This document shows, piece after piece, positions 24,040 through 37,530 of a stretch of 64,000 bases of DNA. Origin of the DNA: Aurelia coerulea (lineage: Eukaryota; Cnidaria; Scyphozoa; Semaeostomeae; Ulmaridae). Where the stretch lies: assembly GCA_039566865.1 (NCBI GenBank), contig CM076961.1, positions 9,137,501-9,201,500 of the forward strand, written 5' to 3'. Position numbers and translations under genes: made by a program. The notes beneath the pieces were generated by a model, which saw only the letters and a list, made by a program, of their open reading frames with translations, was not told the origin of the DNA and made no database searches. How positions within the stretch are numbered: position 1 is the stretch's first letter; every line of letters begins with the position of its first letter.

Positions 24040-26980
24040 AATTGTAGCTACTAAAGGACGTTAATCCACACTTTTTGTGATTATATTTTGTTTTCTTTGA
24101 GAAAATAAACATTTAATTAATCGATGTTTGTTGATGATGTAAGGCTAATACGAGACTAAAGAAAACAATAATGTCTATAGTAATGTTTCAAACAATGTTT
24201 GCTGCAGCACTAATATAGTGCTATAAATAGAAATTACTGGCAGTACTAAAGTTTTAAAGAACGATGAGTGCAATTCTCTTTATATTATAAATTGTATCTT
24301 CTAAAGTACGTTAACCCACACTTTTTGCGTTTATATTATGTTTTCTTTGAGAAAATAGGCATTTAATTAATCGATGTTTGTTGATGCCGTAAAGCCAAAA
24401 TTAGACTAAAGAAAACACTAATGTCTATAGTAATGTTTCAAACAACGGTTACTGCATCACTAATATAGTGCTTTAAAAGAAATAACTGGCAGAACTAAAG
24501 TTTTAAAGAACGATGAGTGCAATACTTTTTATAATATAAATTGTAGCTACTAAAGTACGTTAATCCACACTTTTTGTGTTTATATTTCGTTTTCTTTGAG
24601 AAAATAAACATTTAATTAATCGATGTTTGTTTATGCTGTAAGGCTAAAACGAGACTAAAGAAAACACTAATGTCTATAGTAATGTTTCAAACAATGGTTG
24701 CTGCAGCAATAATATAGTGCTATAAAAGGAATTACTAGCAGTACTATAGTTTTAAAGAACGATGAGTGCAATTCTCTTTATATTATGAATTATAGCTACT
24801 AAAGTACGTTAATCCACACTTTTTGTGTTTATATTATGTTTTCTTTGAGAAAATAAACATTTAATTAATCGATGTTTGTTTATGCTGTAAAGCCAAAATG
24901 AGACTTAAGAAAACACTAGTGTCTATAGTAATGTTTCCAAGAATGGTTGCTGCAGCACTAATTTAGTGCTATAAAAGAAAATACTGGCAGAACTAAAGTT
25001 TTAAAGAACAATGAGTGGAATACTTTTTATAATATAAATTGTAGCTACTAAAGGACGTTAATCCACACTTTTTGTGATTATATTTTGTTTTCTTTGAGAA
25101 AATAAACATTTAATTAATCGATGTTTGTTGATGATGTAAGGCTAATACGAGACTAAAGAAAACACTAATGTCTATAGTAATGTTTCAAACAATGTTTGCT
25201 GCAGCACTAATATAGTGCTATAAAAGGAATTACTGGCAGTACTAAAGTTTTAAAGAACGATGAGTGCAATTCTCTTTATATTATAAATTGTATCTTCTAA
25301 AGTACGTTAACCCACACTTTTTGCGTTTATATTATGTTTTCTTTGAGAAAATAGGCATTTAATTAATCGATGTTTGTTGATGCCGTAAAGCCAAAATTAG
25401 ACTAAAGAAAACACTAATGTCTATAGTAATGTTTCAAACAACGGTTACTGCATCACTAATATAGTGCTTTAAAAGAAATAACTGGCAGAACTAAAGTTTT
25501 AAAGAACGATGAGTGCAATACTTTTTATAATATAAATTGTAGCTACTAAAGTACGTTAATCCACACTTTTTGTGTTTATATTTCGTTTTCTTTGAGAAAA
25601 TAAACATTTAATTAATCGATGTTTGTTTATGCTGTAAGGCTAAAACGAGACTAAAGAAAACACTAATGTCTATAGTAATGTTTCAAACAATGGTTGCTGC
25701 AGCAATAAAATAGTGCTATAAAAGGAATTACTAGCAGTACTATAGTTTTAAAGAACGATGAGTGCAATTCTCTTTATATTATGAATTATAGCTACTAAAG
25801 TACGTTAATCCACACTTTTTGTGTTTATATTATGTTTTCTTTGAGAAAATAAACATTTAATTAATCGATGTTTGTTTATGCTGTAAAGCCAAAATGAGAC
25901 TTAAGAAAACACTAGTGTCTATAGTAATGTTTCCAAGAATGGTTGCTGCAGCACTAATTTAGTGCTATAAAAGAAAATACTGGCAGAACTAAAGTTTTAA
26001 AGAACAATGAGTGGAATACTTTTTATAATATAAATTGTAGCTACTAAAGTACGTTAATCCACATTTTTTGTGTTTATATTATGTTTTCTTTGAGAAAATA
26101 AACATTTAATTAATCGATGTTTATTGATGCTGTAAAGCCAAAATTAGACTAAAGAAAACACTAATGTCTATAATAATGTTTCAAACAACGGTTACTGCAT
26201 CACTAATATAGTGCTTTAAAAGAAATAACTGGCAGAACTAAAGTTTTAAAGAACGATGAGTGCAATACTTTTTATAATATAAATTGTATCTACTAAAGTA
26301 CGTTAATCCACACTTTTTGTGTTTATATTTTGTTTTCTTTGAGAAAATAAACATTTAATTAATCGATGTTTGTTTATGGTGTAAAGCCAGAATGAGAATT
26401 AAGAAAACACTAATGTCTATAGTAATGTTTCAAACAATGTTTGCTGCAGCACTAATATAGTGCTATAAAAGGAATTACTGGCAGTACTAAAGTTTTAAAG
26501 AACGATGAGTGCAATTCTCTTTATATTATAAATTGTATCTTCTAAAGTACGTTAACCCACACTTTTTGCGTTTATATTATGTTTTCTTTGAGAAAATAGG
26601 CATTTAATTAATCGATGTTTGTTGATGCCGTAAAGCCAAAATTAGACTAAAGAAAACACTAATGTCTATAGTAATGTTTCAAACCACGGTTACTGCATCA
26701 CTAATATAGTGCTTTAAAAGAAATAACTGGCAGAACTAAAGTTTTAAAGAACGATGAGTGCAATACTTTTTATAATATAAATTGTAGCTACTAAAGTACG
26801 TTAATCCACACTTTTTGTGTTTATATTTCGTTTTCTTTGAGAAAATAAACATTTAATTAATCGATGTTTGTTTATGCTGTAAGGCTAAAACGAGACTAAA
26901 GAAAACACTAATGTCTATAGTAATGTTTCAAACAATGGTTGCTGCAGCAATAAAATAGTGCTATAAAAGGAATTACTAGC
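24040..26980 (-). repeat. Higher-order duplication with 996-bp and 1245-bp steps
   Basis: The private variant AAAATAGGCATTTAATT ends its GGC at 24360, 25356 and 26601. The offsets are 996 (4 x 249) and 1245 (5 x 249). Accompanying variants (ATAAATTGTATCTTCTAAAG, TTTTTGCGTTTATATTATG, GCAATAAAATAGTGC in the last two) move in register. The unequal spacing means one monomer was gained or lost between copies. Confidence 0.88.
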
Positions 26981-27841
26981 AGTACTATAGTTTTAAAGAA
27001 CGATGAGTGCAATTCTCTTTATATTATGAATTATAGCTACTAAAGTACGTTAATCCACACTTTTTGTGTTTATATTATGTTTTCTTTGAGAAAATAAACA
27101 TTTAATTAATCGATGTTTATTGATGCAGTAAGGATAATACGAGACTAAAGAAAACACTAATGTCTATAGTAATGTTTCAAAGAATGGTTGCTGCAGCACT
27201 AATATAGAGCTTTAAAAGAAATAAATGGCAGAACTAAAGTTTTAAAGAACGATGAGTGCAATACTTTTTATAATATAAGTTGTAGCTACTAAAGTACGTT
27301 AATCCTCACTTTTTGTGTTTATATTTTGTTTTCTTTGAGAAAATAAACATTTAATTAATCGATGTTTATTGATGCTGTAAGGATAATACGAGACTAAAGA
27401 AAACACTAATGTCTATAGTAATGTTTCAAACAATGCTTGCTGCAGCACCAATATAGTGCTATAAAAGGAATTACTGGCAGTACTATAGTTTTAAAGAACG
27501 AAGAGTGCAATTCTCTTTATATTATGAATTATAGCTACTAAAGTACGTTAATCCACACTTTTTGTGTTTATATTTTGTTTTCTTTGAGAAAATAAACATT
27601 TAATTAATCGATGTTTGTTGATGCTGTAAGGCTAATACGAGACTAAAGAAAACACTAATGTCTATAGTAATGTTTCAAACAATGTTTGCTGCAGCACTAA
27701 TATAGTGCTATAAAAGGAATTACTGGCAGTACTATAGTTTTAAAGAACGATGAGTGCAATTCTCTTTATATTATGAATTATAGCTACTAAAGTACGTTAA
27801 TCCACACTTTTTGTGTTTATATTATGTTTTCTTTGAGAAAA

Positions 27842-27868
27842 TAAACATTTAATTAGTAGCTACAATTT
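27842..27868. other. Direct satellite orientation switch (second hinge)
   Basis: Inverted monomer sequence AAACATTTAATTA passes straight into plus-oriented GTAGCTACAATTTATATT. The two sides share only TTA at the join, and no foreign sequence is present. The monomer to the left (27600-27854), read as reverse complement, closely matches the plus monomer at about 28295-28540. The switch is therefore flanked by near-mirror copies offset by roughly 440 bp. Confidence 0.88.
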
Positions 27869-30800
27869 ATATTATAAAAAGTATTGCACTCATCGTTCTT
27901 TAAAACTTTAGTTCTGCCAGTTATTTCTTTTAAAGCACTATATTAGTGATGCAGTAACCGTTGTTTGAAACATTATTATAGACATTAGTGTTTTCTTTAG
28001 TCTAATTTTGGCTTTACAGCATCAACAAACCTCGATTAATTAAATGTTTATTTTCTCAAAGAAATCAAAACATAAACACAAAAAGTGTGGATTAACGTAC
28101 TTTAGTAGCTACAATTTATATTATAAAAAGTATTCCACTCATTGTTCTTTAAAACTTTAGTTCTGCCAGTATTTTCTTTTATAGCACTAAATTAGTGCTG
28201 CAGCAACCATTCTTGGAAACATTACTATAGACACTAGTGTTTTCTTAAGTCTCCTTTTGGCTTTACAGCATAAACAAACATCGATTAATTAAATGTTTAT
28301 TTTCTCAAAGAAAACATAAAATAAACACAAAAAGTGTGGATTAACGTACTTTAATAGCTATAATTCATAATATAAAGAGAATTGCACTCATCGTTCTTTA
28401 AAACTATAGTACTGCCAGTAATTCCTTTTATAGCACTATATTAGTGCTGCAGCAAACATTGTTTGAAACATTACTATAGACATTAGTGTTTTCTTTAGTC
28501 TCGTATTAGCCTTACAGCATCAACAAACATCGATTAATTAAATGTTTATTTTCTCAAAGAAAACAAAACATAAACACAAAAAGTGTGGATTAACGTACTT
28601 TAGTAGCTACAATTTATATTATAAAAAGTATTGCACTCATCGTTCTTTAAAACTTTAGTTCTGCCAGTTATTTCTTTTAAATCTCTATATTAGTGCTGCA
28701 GCAACCATTCTTGGAAACATTACTATAGACATTAGTGTTTTCTTAATTCTCATTTTGGCTTTACAGCATAAACATACATCGATTAATTAAATGTTTATTT
28801 TCTCAAAGAAAACAAAATATAAACACAAAAAGTGTGGATTAACGTACTTTAGTAGATACAATTTATATTATAAAAAGTATTGCACTCATCGTTCTTTGAA
28901 ACTTTAGTTCTGCCAGTTATTTCTTTTAAAGTACTATATTAGTGATGCAGTAACCGTTGTTTGAAACATTACTATAGACATTAGTGTTTTCTTTAGTCTA
29001 ATTTTGGCTTTACGGCATCAACAAACATCGATTAATTAAATGTTTATTTTCTCAAAGAAAACATAATATGAACACAAAAAGTGTGGGTTAACGTACTTTA
29101 GTAGCTATAATTAATAATATAAAGAGAATTGCACTCATTGTTCTTTAAAACTTTAGTTCTACCAGTAGTTCCTTTTATAGCACTAAATTAGTGCTGCAGC
29201 AACCATTCTTGGAAACATTACTATAGACTTTAGTGTTTTCTTAATTCTCATTTTGGCTTTACTGCATAAACAAACATCGATTAAGTAATGTTTAATTTTT
29301 TCAAAGAAAACAAAATATAAACACAAAAAGTGTGGATTAACGTACTTTAGTAGCTATAATTCATAATATAAAGAGAATTGCACTCATCGTTCTTTAAAAC
29401 TATAGTACTGCCAGTAATTCCTTTTATAGCACTATATTAGTGCTGCAGCAAACATTGTTTGAAACATTACTATAGACATTAGTGTTTTCTTTAGTCTCGT
29501 TTTAGCCTTACAGCATAAACAAACATCGATTAATTAAATGTTTATTTTCTCAAAGAAAACGAAATATAAACACAAAAAGTGTGGATTAACGTACTTTAGT
29601 AGCTACAACTTATATTATAAAAAGTATTGCACTCATCGTTCTTTAAAACTTTAGTTCTGCCATTTATTTCTTTTAAAGCTCTATATTAGTGCTGCAGCAA
29701 CCATTCTTGGAAACATTACTATAGACATTAGTGTTTTCTTAATTCTCATTCTGGCTTTACAGCATAAACAAACATCGATTAATTAAATGTTTATTTTCTC
29801 AAAATAAACAAAATATAAACACAAAAAGTGTGGATTAACGTACTTTAGTAGATACAATTTATATTATAAAAAGTATTGCACTCATCGTTCTTTAAAACTT
29901 TAGTTCTGCCAGTTATTTCTTTTAAAGCACTATATTAGTGATGCAGTAACCGTTGTTTGAAACATTATTATAGACATTAGTGTTTTCTTTAGTCTAATTT
30001 TGGCTTTACAGCATAAACAAACATCGATTAATTAAATGTTTATTTTCTCAAAGAAAACATAAAATAAACACAAAAAGTGTGGATTAACGTACTTTAGTAG
30101 CTATAATTCATAATATAAAGAGAATTGCACTCATCGTTCTTTAAAACTATAGTACTGCTAGTAATTCCTTTTATAGCACTATATTATTGCTGCAGCAACC
30201 ATTGTTTGAAACATTACTATAGACATTAGTGTTTTCTTTAGTCTCGTTTTAGCCTTACAGCATAAACAAACATCGATTAATTAAATGTTTATTTTCTCAA
30301 AGAAAACAAAACATAAACACAAAAAGTGTGGATTAACGTACTTTAGTAGCTACAATTTATATTATAAAAAGTATTCCACTCATCGTTCTTTAAAACTTTA
30401 GTTCTGCCAGTTATTTTTTTTAAAGCACTATATTAGTGCTGCAGCAAACATTGTTTGAAACATTACTATAGACATTAGTGTTTTCTTTAGTCTCGTTTTA
30501 GCCTTGCAGCATCAACAAACATCGATTAATTAAATGTTTATATTCTCAAAGAAAACATAATATAAACACAAAAAGTGTGGATTAACGTACTTTAGTAGCT
30601 ACAACTTATATTATAAAAAGTATTGCACTCATCGTTCTTTAAAACTTTAGTTCTGCCATTTATTTCTTTTAAAGCTCTATATTAGTGCTGCAGCAACCAT
30701 TCTTGGAAACATTACTATAAACATTAGTGTTTTCTTAATTCTCATTTTGGCTTTACAGCATAAACAAACATCGATTAATTAAAGGTTTATTTTCTCAAAG

Positions 30801-31699
30801 AAAACAAAATATAAACACAAAAAGTGTGGATTAACGTACTTTAGTAGCTACAATTTATATTATAGAGAGTATTGCGCTCATCGTTCTTTAAAACTTTAGT
30901 TCTGCCAGTTATTTCTTTTAAAGCACTATATTAGTGCTGCAGCAACCATTCTTGGAAACATTACTATAAACATTAGTGTTTTCTTAATTCTCATTTTGGC
31001 TTTACAGCATAAACAAACATCGATTAATTAAATGTTTATTTTCTCAAAGAAAACAAAATATAAACACAAAAAGTGTGGATTAACGTACTTTAGTAGATAC
31101 AATTTATATTATAAAAAGTATTGCACTCATCGTTCTTTAAAACTATAGTTCTGCCAGTTATTTCTTTTAACGCACTATATTAGTGCTGCAGCAACCATCA
31201 TTGGAAACATTACTATAGACATTAGTTTTTTCTTTAGTCTCGTTTTAGCCTTACAGCATGAACAAAAATCGATTAATTAAATGTTTATTTTCTCAAAGAA
31301 AACGAAATATAAACACAAAAAGTGTGGGTTAACGTACTTTAGTAGCTACAATTTATATTATAAAAAGTATTGCACTCATCGTTCTTTAAAACTTTAGTTC
31401 TGCCAGTTATTTCTTTTAAAGCACTATATTAGTGATGCAGTAACCACTGTTTGAAACATTACTATAGACATAAGTGTTTTCTTAAGTCTCATTCTAGCCT
31501 TACAGCATCAACAAACATCGATTAATTAAATGTCTATTTTCTCAAAGAAAACATAATATAAACACAAAAAGTGTGGGTTAACGTACTTTAGTAGCTATAA
31601 TTCATAATATAAAGAGAATTGCACTCATTGTTCTTTAAAACTTTAGTTCTGCCAGTAGTTTCTTTTATAGCACTAAATTAGTGCTGCAGCAACCATTCT

Positions 31700-34600
31700 T
31701 GGAAACATTACTAGAGACATCAGTGTTTTCTTAATTATCATTTTGGCTTTACTGCATAAACAAACATCGATTAATTAAATGTTTAGTTTCTCAAAGAAAA
31801 CAAAATATAAACACAAAAAGTGTGGATTAACGTACTTTAGTAGCTATCATTCATAATATAGAGAGAATTGCACTCATTGTTCTTTAAAACTTTAGTTCTG
31901 CCAGTAGTTTCTTTTAAAGCACTAAATTAGTGCTGCAGCAACCATTCTTGGAAACATTACTATAGACATTAGTGTTTTCTTAAGTCTCATTTTAGCCTTA
32001 CACTATCAACAAACATAGATTAATTAAATGTTTATTTTCTCAAAGAAAACAAAATATAAACACAAAAAGTGTGGATTAACGTACTTTAGTAGCGATAATT
32101 CATAATATAAAGAGAATTGCACTCATCGTTCTTTAAAGCTTAATTTCTGCCAGTAGTTTCTTTAATAGCACTAAATTAGTGCTGCAGCAACCATTCTTGG
32201 AAACATTACTATAGACATTGGTGTTTTCTTAATTCTCATTTTGGCTTTACTGCATAAACAAACATCGATTAATTAAATGTTTATTTTCTCAAAGAAAACA
32301 TAATATAAACACAAAAAGTGTGGGTTAACGTACAATAGTAGCTATAATTCATAATATAAAGAGAATTGCACTCATTGTTCTTTAAAACTTTAGTTCTGCC
32401 AGTAGTTTCTTTTATAGCACTATATTATTGCTGCAGCAACCATTGTTTGAAACATTACTATAGACATTAGTGTTTTCTTTAGTCTCGTTTTAGCCTTACA
32501 GCATAAACAAACATCGATTAATTAAATGTTTATTTTCTCAAAGAAAACGAAATATAAACACAAAAAGTGTGGATTAACGTACTTTAGTAGCTACAATTTA
32601 TATTATAAAAAGTATTGCACTCATCGTTCTTTAAAACTTTAGTTCTGCCAGTTATTTCTTTTAAAGCACTATATCAGTGCTGCAGCAACCATTGTTTGAA
32701 ACATTACTATAGACATTAGTGTTTTCTTTAGTCTCGTTTTAGCCCTACAGCATAAACAAACATCGATTAATTAAATGTTTATTTTCTCAAAGAAAACAAA
32801 ACATAAACACAAAAAGTGTGGATTAACGTACTTTAGTAGCTACAATTTATATTATAAAAAGTATTCCACTCATCGTTCTTTAAAACTTTAGTTCTGCCAG
32901 TTATTTTTTTTAAAGCACTATATTAGTGCTGCAGCAAACATTGTTTGAAACATTACTATAGACATTAGTGCTTTCTTTAGTCTCGTTTTAGCCTTGCAGC
33001 ATCAACAAACATCGATTAATTAAATGTTTATATTCTCAAAGAAAACATAATATAAACACAAAAAGTGTGGATTAACGTACTTTAGTAGCTACAACTTATA
33101 TTATAAAAAGTATTGCACTCATCGTTCTTTAAAACTTTAGTTCTGCCATTTATTTCTTTTAAAGCTCTATATTAGTGCTGCAGCAACCATTCTTGGAAAC
33201 ATTACTATAGACATTAGTGTTTTCTTAATTCTCATTTTGGCTTTACAGCATAAACAAACATCGATTAATTAAATGTTTATTTTCTCAAAGAAAACAAAAT
33301 ATAAACACAAAAAGTGTGGATTAACGTACTTTAGTAGCTACAATTTATATTATAGAGAGTATTGCGCTCATCGTTCTTTAAAACTTTAGTTCTGCCAGTT
33401 ATTTTTTTTAAAGCACTATATTAGTGCTGCAGCAAACATTGTTTGAAACATTACTATAGACATTAGTGTTTTCTTTAGTCTCGTTTTAGCCTTGCAGCAT
33501 CAACAAACATCGATTAATTAAATGTTTATTTTCTCAAAGAAAACAAAATATAAACACAAAAAGTGTGGATTAACGTACTTTAGTAGCTATAATTCATAAT
33601 ATAAAGAGAATTGCACTCATCGTTCTTTAAAACTTAATTTCTGCCAGTAGTTTCTTTAATAGCACTAAATTAGTGCTGCAGCAACCATTCTTGGAAACAT
33701 TACTATAGACATTGGTGTTTTCTTAATTCTCATTTTGGCTTTACTGCATAAACAAACATCGATTAATTAAATGTTTATTTTCTCAAAGAAAACATAATAT
33801 AAACACAAAAAGTGTGGGTTAACGTACAATAGTAGCTATAATTCATAATATAAAGAGAATTGCACTCATTGTTCTTTAAAACTTTAGTTCTGCCAGTAGT
33901 TTCTTTTATAGCACTATATTATTGCTGCAGCAACCATTGTTTGAAACATTACTATAGACATTAGTGTTTTCTTTAGTCTCGTTTTAGCCTTACAGCATAA
34001 ACAAACATCGATTAATTAAATGTTTATTTTCTCAAAGAAAACGAAATATAAACACAAAAAGTGTGGATTAACGTACTTTAGTAGCTACAATTTATATTAT
34101 AAAAAGTATTGCACTCATCGTTCTTTAAAACTTTAGTTCTGCCAGTTATTTCTTTTAAAGCACTATATTATTGCTGCAGCAACCATTGTTTGAAACATTA
34201 CTATAGACATTAGTGTTTTCTTTAGTCTCGTTTTAGCCCTACAGCATAAACAAACATCGATTAATTAAATGTTTATTTTCTCAAAGAAAACAAAACATAA
34301 ACACAAAAAGTGTGGATTAACGTACTTTAGTAGCTACAATTTATATTATAAAAAGTATTCCACTCATCGTTCTTTAAAACTTTAGTTCTGCCAGTTATTT
34401 TTTTTAAAGCACTATATTAGTGCTGCAGCAAACATTGTTTGAAACATTACTATAGACATTAGTGCTTTCTTTAGTCTCGTTTTAGCCTTGCAGCATCAAC
34501 AAACATCGATTAATTAAATGTTTATATTCTCAAAGAAAACATAATATAAACACAAAAAGTGTGGATTAACGTACTTTAGTAGCTACAACTTATATTATAA

Positions 34601-36100
34601 AAAGTATTGCACTCATCGTTCTTTAAAACTTTAGTTCTGCCATTTATTTCTTTTAAAGCTCTATATTAGTGCTGCAGCAACCATTCTTGGAAACATTACT
34701 ATAAACATTAGTGTTTTCTTAATTCTCATTTTGGCTTTACAGCATAAACAAACATCGATTAATTAAATGTTTATTTTCTCAAAGAAAACAAAATATAAAC
34801 ACAAAAAGTGTGGATTAACGTACTTTAGTAGCTACAATTTATATTATAGAGAGTATTGCGCTCATCGTTCTTTAAAACTTTAGTTCTGCCAGTTATTTTT
34901 TTTAAAGCACTATATTAGTGCTGCAGCAAACATTGTTTGAAACATTACTATAGACATTAGTGTTTTCTTTAGTCTCGTTTTAGCCTTGCAGCATCAACAA
35001 ACATCGATTAATTAAATGTTTATTTTCTCAAAGAAAACATAATATAAACACAAAAAGTGTGGATTAACGTACTTTAGTAGCTACAATTTATATTATAAAA
35101 AGTATTGTGCTCATCGTTCTTTAAAACTTTAGTTCTGCCAGTTATTTCTTTTAAAGCACTATATTAGTGCTGCAGCAACCATTCTTGGAAACATTACTAT
35201 AAACATTAGTGTTTTCTTAATTCTCATTTTGGCTTTACAGCATAAACAAACATCGATTAATTAAATGTTTATTTTCTCAAAGAAAACAAAATATAAACAC
35301 AAAAAGTGTGGATTAACGTACTTTAGTAGATACAATTTATATTATAAAAAGTATTGCACTCATCGTTCTTTAAAACTTTAGTTCTGCCAGTTATTTCTTT
35401 TAACGCACTATATTAGTGCTGCAGCAACCATCATTGGAAACATTACTATAGACATTAGTTTTTTCTTTAGTCTCGTTTTAGCCTTACAGCATGAACAAAA
35501 ATCGATTAATTAAATGTTTATTTTCTCAAAGAAAACGAAATATAAACACAAAAAGTGTGGGTTAACGTACTTTAGTAGCTACAATTTATATTATAAAAAG
35601 TATTGCACTCATCGTTCTTTAAAACTTTAGTTCTGCCAGTTATTTCTTTTAAAGCACTATATTAGTGATGCAGTAACCATTGTTTGAAACATTACTATAG
35701 ACATTAGTGTTTTCTTAAGTCTCATTCTAGCCTTACAGCATCAACAAACATCGATTAATTAAATGTTTATTTTCTCAAAGAAAACATAATATAAACACAA
35801 AAAGTGTGGGTTAACGTACTTTAGTAGCTATAATTCATAATATAAAGAGAATTGCACTCATTGTTCTTTAAAACTTTAGTTCTGCCAGTAGTTTCTTTTA
35901 TAGCACTAAATTAGTGCTGCAGCAACCATTCTTGGAAACATTACTAGAGACATCAGTGTTTTCTTAATTATCAATTTGGCTTTACTGCATAAACAAACAT
36001 CGATTAATTAAATGTTTAGTTTCTCAAAGAAAACAAAATATAAACACAAAAAGTGTGGATTAACGTACTTCAGTAGCGATAATTCATAATATAAAGAGAA
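31700..36100 (+). repeat. 17-monomer duplication step (4233 bp)
   Basis: The rare variant CATTACTAGAGACATCAGTG places TAGAGA at 31712 and 35945, 4233 bp apart = 17 x 249. The preceding GCACTATATTAGTGATGCAG/CATTCTAGCC monomers also match. The same variant reappears at 51026 and near 54267 in the block beyond the LINE, so this family of units was spread along the plus array. Confidence 0.85.
32100..35000 (+). repeat. 6-monomer higher-order repeat, 1494-bp unit
   Basis: GACATTGGTGTTTTC occurs with its ATTG ending at 32220 and 33714, and TTAGTGCTTTCTTTAG places GCTT at 32970 and 34464. Both offsets are 1494 = 6 x 249. Other shared variants are GTACAATAGTAGC, TATTATTGCTGCAG, CAACTTATATTATAAAAAG and ATTATAGAGAGTATTGCG. 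The copies are close to identical by eye. Confidence 0.9.
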
Positions 36101-36359
36101 TTGCACTCATCGTTCTTTAAAACTTAATTTCTGCCAGTAGTTTCTTTTATAGCACTAAATTAGTGCTGCAGCAACCATTCTTGGAAACATTACTATAGAC
36201 ATAAGTGTTTTCTTAATTCTCATTCTGGCTTTACTGCATAAACAAACATCGATTAATAAAATGTTTATTTTCTCAAAGAAAACAAAATATAAACACAAAA
36301 AGTGTGGATTAACGTACTTTTGTAGCTATAATTCATAATATAAAGAGAATTGCACTCAT

Positions 36360-37530
36360 CGTTCTTTAAAACTATAGTACGGCCAGTAATTCCTTTTATA
36401 GCACTATATTAGTGCTGCAGCAAACATTGTTTGAAACATTACTATAGACATTAGTGTTTTCTTAAGTCTCGTTTTAGCCTTACAGCATCAACAAACATCG
36501 ATTGATTAAATGTTTATTTTCTCAAAGAAAACATAATATAAACACAAAAAGTGTGGATTAACGTACTTTAGTAGCTATAATTCATAATATAGAGAGAATT
36601 GCACTCATTGTTCTTTAAAACTTTAGTTCTGCCAGTAGTTTCTTTTAAAGCACTAAATTAGTGCTGCAGCAACCATTCTTGGAAACATTACTATAGACAT
36701 TAGTGTTTTCTTAAGTCTCATTTTAGCCTTACACTATCAACAAACATAGATTAATTAAATGTTTATTTTCTCAAAGAAAACAAAATATAAACACAAAAAG
36801 TGTGGATTAACGTACTTTAGTAGCGATAATTCATAATATAAAGAGAATTGCACTCATCGTTCTTTAAAACTTAATTTCTGCCAGTAGTTTCTTTAATAGC
36901 ACTAAATTAGTGCTGCAGCAACCATTCTTGGAAACATTACTATAGACATTAGTGTTTTCTTAATTCTCATTTTGGCTTTACTGCATAAACAAACATCGAT
37001 TAATTAAATGTTTATTTTCTCAAAGAAAACATAATATAAACACAAAAAGTGTGGGTTAACGTACAATAGTAGCTATAATTCATAATATAAAGAGAATTGC
37101 ACTCATTGTTCTTTAAAACTTTAGTTCTGCCAGTAGTTTCTTTTATAGCACTAAATTAGTGCTGCAGCAACCATTCTTGGAAACATTACTATAGACATTA
37201 GTGTTTTCTTAATTCTCATTCTGGCTTTACTGCATAAACAAACATCGATTAATAAAATGTTTATTTTCTCAAAGAAAACAAAATATAAACACAAAAAGTG
37301 TGGATTAACGTACTTTTGTAGCTATAATTCATAATATAAAGAGAATTGCACTCATCGTTCTTTAAAACTATAGTACGGCCAGTAATTCCTTTTATAGCAC
37401 TATATTAGTGCTGCAGCAAACATTGTTTGAAACATTACTATAGACATTAATGTTTTCTTAAGTCTCGTTTTAGCCTTACAGCATCAACAAACATCGATTG
37501 ATTAAATGTTTATTTTCTCAAAGAAAACAT
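36360..37530 (+). repeat. 4-monomer duplication, 996-bp unit
   Basis: The rare AGTACGGCCAGTAATT variant has GGCC at 36381 and 37377, 996 bp apart = 4 x 249, with TTAATAAAATG and TACTTTTGTAGC moving in register. The related block beyond the LINE has this variant only once near 51960. Copy number of this sub-unit therefore differs between the two larger copies. Confidence 0.87.

Larger units (their letters stand above)
9219..27854 (-). repeat. Inverted satellite block, about 75 monomers
   Basis: The same 249-bp satellite runs continuously in the opposite orientation: marker order is reversed and motifs read as reverse complements (GAAAACACTAATGTCTATAG, TTAATTAATCGATG, CCACACTTTTTGTG). It is uninterrupted by transposons. 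It shares rare variants with the plus blocks. For example TTTTTGCGTTTATATTATG with AATAAGCATTT or AATAGGCATTT, seen near 16110, 24340, 25340 and 26580, corresponds to or derives from the plus-strand AAATGCTTATTTTCTC/AAACGC variant near 3817. It is therefore an inverted part of one array, not a separate satellite. Internal higher-order duplications are listed separately. Confidence 0.97.

Noticed and set aside
8264..28000. Inversion as pure assembly error
   Set aside because: Not excluded, but both junctions have plausible breakpoint features (insert with micro-duplication; 3-bp microhomology) and the inverted block has its own internal duplications, so I report it as real pending long-read confirmation.
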